This document shows positions 11,064 to 21,643 of a DNA stretch of 64,000 nt, piece by piece. How positions within the stretch are numbered: the stretch's first letter is position 1; each line of letters opens with the position of its first letter. Under the pieces are notes generated by a model. It saw nothing but the letters and a program-made list of their open reading frames with translations, was not told the DNA's origin and made no database searches. Both the position numbers and the translations under genes were made by a program. This stretch comes from Aquilaria yunnanensis (lineage: Eukaryota; Streptophyta; Magnoliopsida; Malvales; Thymelaeaceae), in NCBI GenBank assembly GCA_039654915.1, contig CM077598.1, positions 78,830,041 to 78,894,040 on the forward strand, written 5' to 3'.

Positions 11064-14000
11064 ATTAAGTTTAGAACCTTAATTCAAGTTTACATAGCAA
11101 GAATAGAGAAGTTTAGCAAAGTTCACTAAGTTTCGAGAAGAATAAAGCACTGAACAAAGTTCAAGGTCAAAATGGTAATTTTGCATCTTGAATAGCCAGG
11201 ACGAGTCCCGAGTGTTTTAAAATGGATTTTTATAACTTAACTTTCAACCTTAACTCAAACTTGAAAGAATAAACAAGAGTTTAATCAAGAATCACTAAGT
11301 TACAAAGATGGGGGGCTAAATTGCATTAAACTTGAAACCTTGGTGACCTTGATGCTAAGTAGGGGTTTAAGAAGGGAAAGAGAAAGGGGAGGCTGCCATA
11401 ACCACGTTTTCATCCTTCCCTCACTCATTTCTCTCTCAAATTAAGCTTGGAATCAAGTGATCTTGGTATCAAGATGTGCAATTCTGTTGGGTTTCGAGAG
11501 CCAAACAGCGCAGCGGAATTTAACCAAAACCCTCTAGGATCCAAGTGAAACGGGGTAAACCGGGTGTTTGAAAATTTTCATACCTAATTTTTGGTTGAGA
11601 TCTCTCACTCAACTGTAGAGTCGAATCACAAAACCTGAACAGTTGACGTGTTCAGGCTCTCTATGGTATCCACACGAGCCTCTCGGGATCACCACGCTTC
11701 CACCACGTCCCGGCAGATGCGCTTCTCTTGTGCTCGCAGTGCTAGCTTATGTCCTCCAAGGAATTGCAAGAGAAGAGTGCGGCTGTCCTTTTGGGAGGCT
11801 AGGGCAAGGAGACCTGCAAATTTCTCACTAGAAGTTGTATTTATAGTGAGACTCAACTTCCAGGCCTAATAGGTTTCAAAGCCCTAATCCAATTAGGCTT
11901 TAATTTCGGGCTTAATAATGGCTCAACTATTGGGCCCATTATTAATACGAAATTATTGTGAAACCAAAACCCAAATTATTAGCCCATGCACTCTAATGAT
12001 CCAAATAGCTCTATGTGTTCGACCCAATAGGCGCTTACCACGTTGGCAATGATCATAAATCACATTTATGATCATAAGCAATGAGAGGTGTCTAGCAACA
12101 CATCATTGCTACCAAAGTGACAAGATTGTCGATGATTCGACTAAACCTTTATGATCATCACCGATATATGCCATTGTCCCTTTGTCCAAGATATCAAGAC
12201 TAAGCCCGAGCCATGGAATGTGTCACTCTCGTATAGCCCAATCTTTGGTTTCTTGATTACCGAGTAGACCAACTTAAACTGATGACACTGATATCGTATA
12301 TCAACTCATCTGAGCATGGCCATGCATTTTTCTAAGTCTTACCTATCAAGGGGCCCGAAGATATCACTTCCGTTACATAGGAGGGACAAATCCCATCTTG
12401 ATCATACAAATCCCTCCGCATGATATGTTACATACCCAATGACCTCCTTCAAGTTCACTCAGTTACGAGCAACAAAGGAAAGTATCAAAGTATGCGACTC
12501 ACATGTAAGGAACCTTGATGATCTTAGGTCGAAGGAATACATATACCATGATCACTATGAGAATCACTTATGACACTCATATAACGATCCATGAAGTGTT
12601 CTCATGGTGAGTCGCTCCAGTACACAAGTTCTCCAACTTGTACCCATATGTAGACTACATATCTCATATTAGTCTCTACATATGCTATTCATTATGTATT
12701 ATTGCAACCCGCTCCACAATAATACTAGACTAGGCACGTTTAAGAATATCATTATTCTAGGGTTACAATTATGTTTATTACGTTACGCAGAAACAAAACA
12801 ACAAACATAATTGCTGGATTAATGCCTCAATAAAATATCATGACTCAATGTGCAAAAATACAATCATCTCATGATTGGCTTTTTGGGCACAACACTAACA
12901 AATTCAAGGTGTATAAGCTTGAAGAAGCCAATTTTAAGCTTGGAACCATGATTTTAAAGCTTGGAAAGGCATTTTTCTACTTCCCCTATTTTTGAATGAG
13001 GTAAGAAACGTGATGTTGATTGAATTCATGTTTGTTAGTTAGTTTGAAGCTTGGGTTTCGTTAGAGAATGAAGTTTTAGTGATTAGTGCTTTGTTTTTGG
13101 ATTCGAACTTGTGTAGAACATTGGTGAGCTTGGTTAATTGAAAGAGGGCTTGATTCTTGCGTGTTACTTGGAGTTGAGGTAAAGGAGTTATGTTTTCAAG
13201 TTCATTTAATACCATTAGGTTAAGTTTGCTTGAAGAATTTGAGTAGTTTTAGCTATGGCATTAGTTAAAATTTTTGGTTGAATTGTGGTGGACTAGAGGA
13301 ATTGGGAGGATTGGATTAATGTTGCAAGACATCATAGCTTAGCTTGTGATAGTTGGTTATGTTCTATGCAACATGTACTATGAGTGTATGAAATTTGGAG
13401 GCATTCCATGCATGTTTGGTATGTGTAGGAATCGTCCAAAGTTCATAGCAGCAAAATGCGCCAAATTCTGCATTTCTGCAGATTGGCAATGCGTCGCCAA
13501 TTACAGGTCAACCCTGGAGATGCATCGCCAATTCAGAAAATTGTCACCGAACGTCCCTAACTGTGGCGATGTGTCAGTACAGACAAAAAAGCTTAATTTT
13601 TCATATTTTGCTAACTTGATCCAAGTGAGACCTAACGGGGTTCTTAGCCCGCCTAGGGGTCTAAGGATTTCGGGGGTACTCTGAGACTTTCAAAAGTCCC
13701 ACAACATATAAGAGTTTCCTTGAGTTTTGTAGAGTTTTAAGGTTGCTTGTGCAACAAGCAAGGAAACTATGTTGCAAACAAACATAACTAGCTACAACTA
13801 GCTCAGGTGAGAGGTTCAGAACCTTTGTCGGCCTAGCCATGCCGTAGCCACAAGGTCGCAAGGCGAAACCTTGTTCATCTAGTCTACGTCAAAGAGGCCC
13901 TACGGCCTAGTCTACAAAGTTCCACCAGAATTCCCCTGCATAACGACTATGGGAAGGCTACATGATTGCATCCAGTAAGCTTCGGCTTGTTAGGAGCGGG

Positions 14001-14879
14001 TTAGTGATTAGAACTCGCTAGGCACGGTGTGATGCACCGTGAAGAGGACTAGTTTGAGGAGATGTCTCAAAGGCCTAGTTATATGTGCATATAGCAGACC
14101 CTCATGTTGTGTGAGCTCGCAGCAAGTTTATATATGTTCATCATATGTCCAGTCCTAGTAATTTTCTTGCAGGAACACTGAAGACCCCTTACTGAGAGTT
14201 GTCGAATTCTCACTCCCTAGTTATGTTATGCAAAGACTGAAGTTGCTGGACTGGGTAATCATTGAGGATTATCGCGGTAGTGTTCTTTTGTGCGTACAGG
14301 TACGGCATTTGAGAATCCTTGTGATTCTAGTCTACATGGTGTCTTTAGTTGGCTTGTTGGTCAAGTAACAGTACTAACTAGTATCTTCCTTTGGCTGTAG
14401 AGCCTAGTAGCACTTGGCAAAGGACTTTAAAACTCGCCACTGGGATGTGTATCCAAGGTGGGAGTTAAGTCAAAGAGATCTCAATAGAGGCTTGTTGTTA
14501 TATAGTATTTTAGTTGCCTCCATAGTCTATGTTATGAGGAGTCCTCGACTTTAGGATTGCTCTTGGGTGAGGGCATTAGTCTACCTTATGTATGAATGTT
14601 CTCACAAGTTGTTATGTGTAGTAAACTCACACAAATGTTGATTTTATATGCTTTGGCTATTTGTATTTATTTTGTGTAGAAAATTCCTCGCCCAAGTTAA
14701 TGTTTTATGGTTTTAATAAACCAAGTCAAAGCATGAAGAGCATGCATATTGCATATTCTAGCATAATCAAGTAATATCATGGGATTTAATCCGCACACAT
14801 ACACAACTAGCCAATTACAATCCACCGTGAGACCAGCTCTCACAGGGCTTCCTAGGCAGGGGCACGGGCGACCGTGTCA
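11012..14879 (+). repeat. 3' LTR of the Tekay-like element, split by a copia solo LTR
   Basis: Parts 11012-11484 and 12901-14879 together match the 5' LTR. Compared with the 5' copy it shows many CG to TG/CA changes, clearest at 13485-13580, where a motif cluster containing GACGCGTCGC-like units has become GATGCATCGCC and GATGTGTCAG. Confidence 0.92.
11485..12900 (-). repeat. Copia solo LTR (copy 2)
   Basis: 1416 bp. The plus strand runs TGTTGGGTTTCG...ACACTAACA, with a perfect duplication aattc (11480-11484, 12901-12905). The uninterrupted site is visible in the 5' LTR of the host element near 3419 (gcaattcaagg). There is no internal sequence, so it is a solo LTR formed by LTR-LTR recombination. 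It is inverted relative to its host element. Confidence 0.96.
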
Positions 14880-14884
14880 ACTTA

Positions 14885-16721
14885 CCCATGAATTAGAGTC
14901 TCAATTTGAAGAGTTTGACGGCTGTATTCAGGAGGTAACTGATTGGTCTGACCAAGCTCCTTCACGTCCGTTGTACCATTTTCCAATAAGATGGAACTTT
15001 ATGATCGAAAAGGTACATTGGGACCTCAGGGTCATTCAGGATCATGTTACTGACAAGGACATTCTAATACCAGCAATGGATAGGAAGAAGTCATGGCTGG
15101 TCATGCTCTTTCGAGGCAAATTTTGTTATTCGGCTCTTTTAGAAAGTAAGCTTCTTTCCAACTCTTCTTTTTGGATTTTTTAGTACTTACACTGATGTTT
15201 TCCTTTTTGTAGAGATGGACAACAAATGAGCAGCCTTTTACAAGAGTTTATTCCTTGGCCAAGCAGAGAAAAGGGAGCAGAAGAAGAAGGCCTTGAAAAA
15301 GAAGAAGAGGCTAGCTGGGCAGTCTTTGGGGGCACCGAAGACTAAGAAAAGGAAGGAGGACTCTCTCCCTCTTCCCCCCGCAGACTAGGCCGTAGGTTTG
15401 GACCATTCCATGAAGGCGTAGATCCTTTGTAAGAGGTGGTGATCTTATCCATCTTGCTATGGCCCAATGCTACCGTAGAGACCCTAAGGACTTCACAGGG
15501 GGTGGTCTTGGTAGAGGAGGCCAAAGAAAGGCGAAGAAGGAAGGGTAAAAAGGTCCTTGTTGAGGTACTTGACATCAATGATTCTGACGAGGAAGATGCT
15601 GAAGTCCTACCATGTTTGCCTCTTAGTCATTCATCAATCAATTTCAGCTTTGACATTTCAAATTTTGTATATGAATGGCTAAGAGATAATGTGATCAAGG
15701 AACTTCATTGCGATTTTGTAGAGTACCAGGCTCAAATGGAGTAGATCATGGACCATGCTCAGAAGTGAGCCATTTGGGATGTGAAGATCCCTAGAGATAA
15801 AGTGTCGAGGGATCCCTTATGGACTTTCACTGAAGACATGGACCTGTTTTCAGAGAACTACCAGAAGATGGTCACTCAAATGGCAAGGGGCATTATCACA
15901 AATGCCACTTTTCATACTCTAATAGAGGATTGCCGAATAAGGAGATCCTTGCTGCCCGGATTTCCAAGCACGCTACTCAGGTAATCCTTAGTTCTTAAGT
16001 ATTTAGAAAAATTTTGGGTATATAAGTTGCTATAACTCACATAAGGTCTTTTCTCATTGTAGCTACTAGCTTTCGGGGACTACCTTCGAGCTTGGACATC
16101 CAAGCAGTCCTCCATCCGAAGTTAGGCGGAGGAAAACTTACCCATGGCAGGGAGATGTTTGTGATCTCATGCATGAAATATGGCAAGCTCAACAAGATCA
16201 GCAAGGAGGACATGGCCAAGCTTCATGAGGAAGTGCTGGAGAGCCAAAAGGAGCTCCTTGATGAGTGATCCTCCAAGCTATCCGAACTCGGGGCGAAGGC
16301 GGTGGAGTTGAGTTCGGCGGGGGATGCCTTTCGGAAGGAGAAAAAGGATGCCATAGTTGACTTTACTTTCACATTGGTAATCATTGTTGAGCTTATTGCC
16401 AAGATTGATCAGTTGAAGAAGTGGAAGAAAAAGAATAATAAGGTAGGAAAGGAGGTGGAGGTGTTGAAGAAAGAGGTGGAACATCTGAGAATTGAGAAGG
16501 CCAGGGCAGAGGAGGCAATGAAGTCCTCTTTTCAAGATGGTTTCTGCCTTGCTCGCCATTAGATTCTCTCACAGTTTCTCGACCTTGACATCTCCTTCCT
16601 TAGAGCCCTCGACATCCTCGAAGGACCTTCTTCAGCTAAAGATGTTGATGATGATGATGATGGTGATGATGCCAAGGATGCTGATGCTATGGAGCCTGAA
16701 GATGGGCAAAATAACTCTTAG
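14885..16721 (+). pseudogene. TatA antisense gene, main part
   Basis: Continues the 2654-2938 fragment after the Tekay-like insertion. Exon 1 (to 15145) reads LESQFEEFDGCIQEV and RPLYHFPIRWNF, as in TatC and TatB. A 67 nt GT-AG intron follows (15146-15212). The next exon starts near ATGGACAAC and is rich in Lys/Arg (KKKRLAGQ, TKKRK). It holds a conserved block WTFTEDMDLFSENYQ (about 15820), then an 82 nt GT-AG intron (15981-16062). The last part encodes a heptad-like coiled coil (16380-16520: KKWKKKNNKVGKEVEVLKK) and an acidic tail (DVDDDDDGDD) ending TAG at 16719-16721. Several in-frame stops are present (for example near 15742 and 16123). Nuclear role possible from the basic clusters; function unknown. 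Confidence 0.8.
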
Positions 16722-16849
16722 GGCTCTATTTTTGTACTTTATATATTTTTTTGTACTTTGTATTTTATCTTCTTAAATGGAATATCCTTCCTTTTGAAAA
16801 TTTTTTCTAAGCCTGTGATTAGCATAATATTCGGCAAGGATTGCTTGCT

Positions 16850-18455
16850 TACGAAGCTTTTTGGATGATTCACCATCTTTGGCTAACTTACAATCTTCGG
16901 TTCAACAATGCTTAGCAGATTTGGTCATGTACTATCCTTCACAAAAATACTATCAAGGATTCAAAACCTTTAATATTTTCAAAAGTAATATTCTATCACT
17001 TTTGGAGAGTTATAAATATTTTCTCGAGTGTTTTAGAATAGAATTCAAGCAATGTATTCGGTAAACTTGCTATGTACAAAACAATTAGGATGTTTCAGAA
17101 GCAACCATGTTAGTTTAACCTCCTTTAGTAGGCTTCCTTGTGATAAGAGTCCTAACACCTTAGGCAACTTAGGAGATCAGCACATTTGGTTGATCTCTCT
17201 GGGAAAGGTTCTCATAATAAGGCTACTTCATTGGGAATTTCTAAGTGTAAAATTTTTTCAAAGAGTCTAAATGCCATGTGTTTTTCAACTCTTCTCCTTC
17301 AGTATTTTCAAGTTTATAGACTCCTGGCCAAACTTCTTCTAGGACCAAATAAGGTCTTTCCCAATCTTCATGAACTACGCCATGAGATGGTCTTCATGAT
17401 TCTAGTTCAGCTTTTCAGAGAACAAGGTCTCCTTTCTTGATCCCCTTAGGTTTGACATGCAAGTTTGTAGCAATGGCTACCTTTTGCTGAAAAGTTTTTC
17501 TTCTGAGTTCAGCCATCTCCCTATGTTTGTCAATCATGTCTAATTTGGTTTCTAAATCGAGGTTGTTCCCTTCCTCATCAAACACTTGTACTATAATGGA
17601 TGGTTGTATGACTTTGACAGAGATAATGGCCTTAATGCCGAATACGAGTGAAAAAGGTGTTTCACCAGTAGCTCTTTTAGGAGTTGTTTGATAACTCCAT
17701 AGTACACTTGAGAGTTCTCAAGGCCATTTTCCCTTGGCATCTTTCAACCTCTTCTTGAGACCATCTTTTATTGTCCTATTGGACACCTCAACTTATCCAT
17801 TGCTTTAAGGATGGGTAATTGGGGCGAAATGTAATTTTACCCCGAGGTTGGTTATAAATTCCTGAAATCCTCTATCAATGAATTGGGAACCATTATTTTC
17901 TATTAACACTCTCAGCACACCGAATCTACATATGATGTTCTTCTAGATGATCTTCTGGATGTCCTTTGCCAAAATTGTTGCCAGGGGCTCTACCTCAATC
18001 CACTTAGTTAAATAATCTACTGCGACTACACAAATTTTCACTCCTCTAGGAGCCATCGGGAGAGGACCAATGAGTTCAATACCCCAAACAACGAAGGGGC
18101 AAGGATAGTCAGCCAAAGGTATCGCTTTTGAGGGTGCTCTTTGGATGGGTGCGTGTCACTGGCACTTATTGCATTTTTTGACGAACTGCCTCGCATCCTT
18201 CCTTAAAGTAGGCCAGAAATATCCTTGCCAAAGTAGTACCCCAACAAGGGTGTCAATCCTGATGTGAGATCCGTAGGTTCCTCCATGGACTTCTTTGAGG
18301 ACTGTCTCGATGTCCTCTGCATTGATTCACCTTTGCAGTGGGTTTGTGTACCCTTGTTGGTACAATTCTTCCCCAATCATGAAGTACCTTCTAAAGCATC
18401 TACACACCTTTGCTTCTTTTTTTGGATCCTAGGTTTGGGAGAAACTAGCCAAGTA
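16850..18455 (-). pseudogene. pol: TatA integrase remnant
   Basis: Reading downward from 18455: zinc-binding part (Lys/Cys-rich, about 18150-18250), then the core with VVAVDYLTKWIEVEPLA (about 18000). The second catalytic motif reads ENNGSQF where TatB has DNGSQF, so the catalytic Asp is lost. VEVSNRTIKDGLKKRL follows near 17770 with the Glu kept. The C-terminal part (GVYKLENTEG, LKNTWHLDSLKKFY) ends near 17260-17290. In-frame stops are frequent. The stretch 16722-17250 holds only decayed 3' sequence between this and the convergent antisense gene. Confidence 0.85.
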
Positions 18456-19074
18456 TTACTTTATAGGGTCTTTCCACCTCTTTTTTGGTGTTGTGAGTGC
18501 CATTATGGCTATACTCGGGTTGTCAAGTACCTCGGTTGACTGTTTTGACTTTGCCAGTGTGTCAGCTTTGACATTCTCTTTTTGAGGTACCTTTTCTATG
18601 CTTAATTTGTCAAATTCTTGGTTCAATTTTGTGACAAGGTCGTGGTATTTCACCAGGCTGGGATCTTTGATACCGTATTCGCCCGTTGTCTGCCGGACAA
18701 CTAACTGCAAACCATTATAAGCCTTTAGGTTCTTTACACCAACTATTTTTTCCAATTGTAATCCAGCCGTGAGGGCTTCATATTCAGCGATGTTGTTGGT
18801 GACTTGGAATCCGAACTTAATAGCTTTGGCCACTTTCATACGATCGAGGCCTTGAAGTATTATCTCGTCCTTTTGGTGTTCTAACCCTGAAGCGCCATCT
18901 ATATACAAAGCCCATTTAGCTTCATCATTTTTTAGGTTATCGGGGCTGTCTTCGGTTTTACGCAGTTCAACAATAAATCTGCTAAAGCCTGACCTTTTAT
19001 GGCCTTCTTCGCTTCATATACGATGTCGTATTTGCCGAACTCAATACACCATTTTGATAGTCGGTCAAAATTAT
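18456..19074 (-). pseudogene. pol: TatA second RNase H and end of the first RNase H
   Basis: A frame at 18908-18456 reads MYIDGASGLEHQ, VTNNIAEYEALTAGL and KYHDLVTKLNQEF. This is the archaeal-type second RNase H found in Tat-lineage elements, homologous to TatB 23830-24230. Above it (18910-19069) lie KWCIEF and EARKAIKGQAL, the end of the first RNase H region. The sequence stops at about 19069-19074 where X is inserted and resumes at 32178. Confidence 0.88.
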
Positions 19075-19177
19075 TGTAGTGAAATTTTGAAACCACTATT
19101 TCACAAGTGCACGGTGGACGTGTAGATGGGGTGAGTGAGTATCATTCCCTCGAGGATTGATTAAATTGATTGCCAAG

Positions 19178-20036
19178 TGATAGCCGAAGGACTATCGCCT
19201 CCACCTGGCCGTACTTCCTGCCACCAGAATGGCCAGGAGATCTGGCGCTACCCGGAAAAAGGTGGGATCACACACCTCAGGGAAGAGCCGAAGAGCCCGA
19301 GCTCGGCACGCCAGGGAACCTGAGCATACTATTAGCCCCCCCGAGGTAGTAAACAGACCACCTTCGGAAAAGTGGCACCAGCTAGGGCGGGCCGAACATG
19401 ATCTTCCCGAAGGCGGAACTCCCTGAATCTGGGAACCCCCAAACTAGGGGCATGTTTCCCGAAGTGGCACGGTCCGTACTAGAGGACGACCTCACCCAGG
19501 GACCTCGGGAGTACGGCAGGAGCATTTAAGGAAGCCTCTGACATGTCGCCCACAGATGTCACAAGCCGCCTCAAATGGCGCTCTGACACGCCGACGCCAT
19601 CAAAGTCACATCATGGCCCGTCTCGGCTCAAGGCTCAAGGAAGCCTGCCACCAGCTACTTGTCCTCTATGCCCAGACATTTAGAGAACATCCGACCGAAA
19701 ATGTGTCACGATCTGAACGGGTTGGACACCTCTATAAATACCAGGGAATACACCCTGGCAAACGGCTGGCAAATATCCTGACTCCTCACTTTGAGAAAAT
19801 ACAACCAGCCGAGTTCACTGAACCCCTTAGTGCTATTTCCTCTGCCTTCTCTCAGCACCACTGACTTGGGCGTCGGAGGCTCCTCCCCGGAAAAACACCC
19901 CGGGGACCTCCTAACCCACTTTTTCTGAACATCTCAGGCACTCTCCCTTGGGCAAACCGGCCACCAGGCGTTCTTCCTCTCCGGGAGTCCCTCCATCAGT
20001 CACCATGACTACCAACGATGAAGCCCCTGGGCATCA
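19178..20036 (+). repeat. TatB 5' LTR
   Basis: 859 bp, TGATAGCCGAAG...GGGCATCA. It matches the 3' LTR (29934-30793, 860 bp) and the solo LTR at 26991-27839. The TATA box is at 19732-19740 (ctataaata). The last 32 bp hold the ATG that opens the gag frame. Confidence 0.97.
19732..19740 (+). promoter_or_regulatory. TATA box of the TatB LTR promoter
   Basis: CTATAAATA, about 300 bp before the LTR end and after an ACCTC. The same box occurs in the 3' LTR near 30488-30496 and as ctataaata in the TatC LTR near 45080. Confidence 0.7.
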
Positions 20037-21613
20037 TTTGGCGCCGTCTGTGGGAACCCGCTCTGAGATCGCCGTCATTGAAAATCGGTGTTCTAAGGAC
20101 AGGGGACTCCCGAGGTCTCTGTCTGCGCCTGAGACACAATCGGCTGCTGAGCAAACACTCCTAGGGACTTCTGCGCCTGAGGAAGACTGCCCTCTAGTAA
20201 TCACTATGAGCTTTATGAGGGAGTTTCAGCGCTCGGTCGTGGCCAAAATGACACAGCAGATCGACCGAAGGTGGTCACAGCAGACACAGGCCCAAATACC
20301 TCCCTCACCTGCACGCCTTCGGGAGAAAAGCCCGAGGTCGACTCATCGCAGTTCGGGAAGCGGAGACCCGCGCGAAGAGTCGTCTACGGAGAACATACCC
20401 CTCGGGAAACGGCCTGTGGGACAAACTGGGTCCAAGCGACCGAAAGTCTCACAGCGAAGGAGTTCGTCGCCTGAGGCGAGGTCCCTGTCCCCTCAGCGCC
20501 AAACTCGCTCCCCAAAGAGGCGCCAACGATCTCCCTTCCCAGAGGAAGAGCCTAACGCCACAGTTCTCATGGAAAGGATACTAGCACGGCTAGACAGGGT
20601 GGAAAAGCAGGTAGCTCGCAAACCCGTCAGGGACAGGCTGATGGGACCCTTCTGCGAAGATGGGTCCCCATTTACCCGGGTTGTGGCCGAGGCAGCCATG
20701 CCAGGCGACTTCAGGGTACCTCGGCTGGAGATTTATGATGGCTGCACTGATCCGCAGGCCCATCTGACCAAGTACAGACGCAGCATAATAATGCATGGTG
20801 CTGACAACGCTACCATGTGTAAATGCTTCGAGGTCACCCTCACGGGACCAGCAACTGCGTGGTACAACTCATTGCCCCCAGGAGCCATCACTGAGTTCCA
20901 GGAGTTGTCTACGGCCTTAGCGCAACAATTTATTGGAAGCCGGCCAACGGCAAAGATGCCTGTTCAGATGTTCGACATAGAGCAGAGAAATGGAGAAACC
21001 ATCCGAGACTATGTCGAAAGATTCAACAGGGAAGCTCTAAGCGTCCCGGGCTTCCGGCCCGAAATACGCATCCTCGCCATGACACGGGGCCTTCGGCGAG
21101 ACTCACAGCTGTTCTATGAGTTCTCAAAGGACCCCCGGACACCCTCGGAGAATTTTACCGAAGGACGAACAGCACATGACCGCCGAGGAGCTGAGAATGG
21201 CTGGGCCGAAGCCCGATCACAACCGCACCGAAGGGTCCAATCAGCAAGCCCGGCATCCAACTGAACAGGCAGGCCGACCTCGGAGGATGCGGGGTAGCAA
21301 ACTGCAAAGCTTCACACCCCTTAGCACTACACGGACAAACATCCTCATGGCACTGGAAAGGCAGGGGACGCAGATTCGGCGGCCAAGGGCCATGACCGCT
21401 GATAACAAGAAAAACACCAAGAAGTTCTGCCAGTTTCACCGTGACCACGGCCACGACACCGAACACTGCTTCCAACTGAAGAAGTACATTGAGTCGCTGA
21501 TAAAACTCGGCCAACTTCAGAAATATCTGCGGATGCCTTCCCCAAAAGGAAGAAAAGATGAGGAAGAAAGGGCTGAAGATGAGGACTACAACTCCGACAG
21601 GCGAAGAAACTGA
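20005..21613 (+). pseudogene. gag: TatB gag, starting inside the LTR
   Basis: The first in-frame ATG with good context (caccATGa) is at 20005, 32 bp before the LTR ends. The frame reads MTTNDEAPGHH in the LTR, LAPSVG across the primer site (TGGCGCCGTCTG from 20039), and stays open to 21264. It has a Ser/Arg/Pro-rich basic region (about residues 90-190), the capsid core with ATAWYNSLPPGAITEF and NGETIRDYVERFN, then a frame change at 21130-21180. In the next frame come the knuckle CQFHRDHGHDTEHC (21428-21469) and YIESLIKLGQLQKYL, ending TGA at 21611. TatC shows the same LTR-initiated start, so I take it as the real design. The primer site resembles the Asp-tRNA type; the match beyond TGGCGCCGT is poor. 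Confidence 0.88.
20039..20056 (+). other. TatB primer-binding site
   Basis: TGGCGCCGTCTGTGGGAA begins 2 bp after the LTR. TGGCGCCGT complements the 3' end expected of plant Asp tRNA. The site lies inside the gag frame. Confidence 0.7.
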
Positions 21614-21643
21614 AGTTCGAAAAAGCGCCCTCCTCCTCCTGCA

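Larger units (their letters stand above)
2944..14879 (+). mobile_element. Tekay-like Ty3/gypsy chromovirus, complete but dead
   Basis: The ends are TGTTATGG...GTGTCA, flanked by a perfect 5 bp target duplication actta (2939-2943 and 14880-14884). Order: 5' LTR 2944-5382, iMet-type primer site 5388-5399, gag, protease, RT, RNase H, integrase, chromodomain, polypurine tract at about 11001-11011, 3' LTR 11012-14879. The chromodomain places it among chromoviruses; the LTR length (about 2.44 kb) and Met primer site suit the Tekay/Del clade. It was inserted into the antisense gene of TatA. It carries two later insertions: a Tat-type solo LTR in gag and a copia solo LTR in the 3' LTR. Stops, frame changes and a mutated RT active site make it non-autonomous. 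Confidence 0.93.

Noticed and set aside
18264..18539. Open frame on the plus strand across the TatA pol region
   Set aside because: It is the reverse strand of the TatA second RNase H and integrase; no independent homology or motifs.
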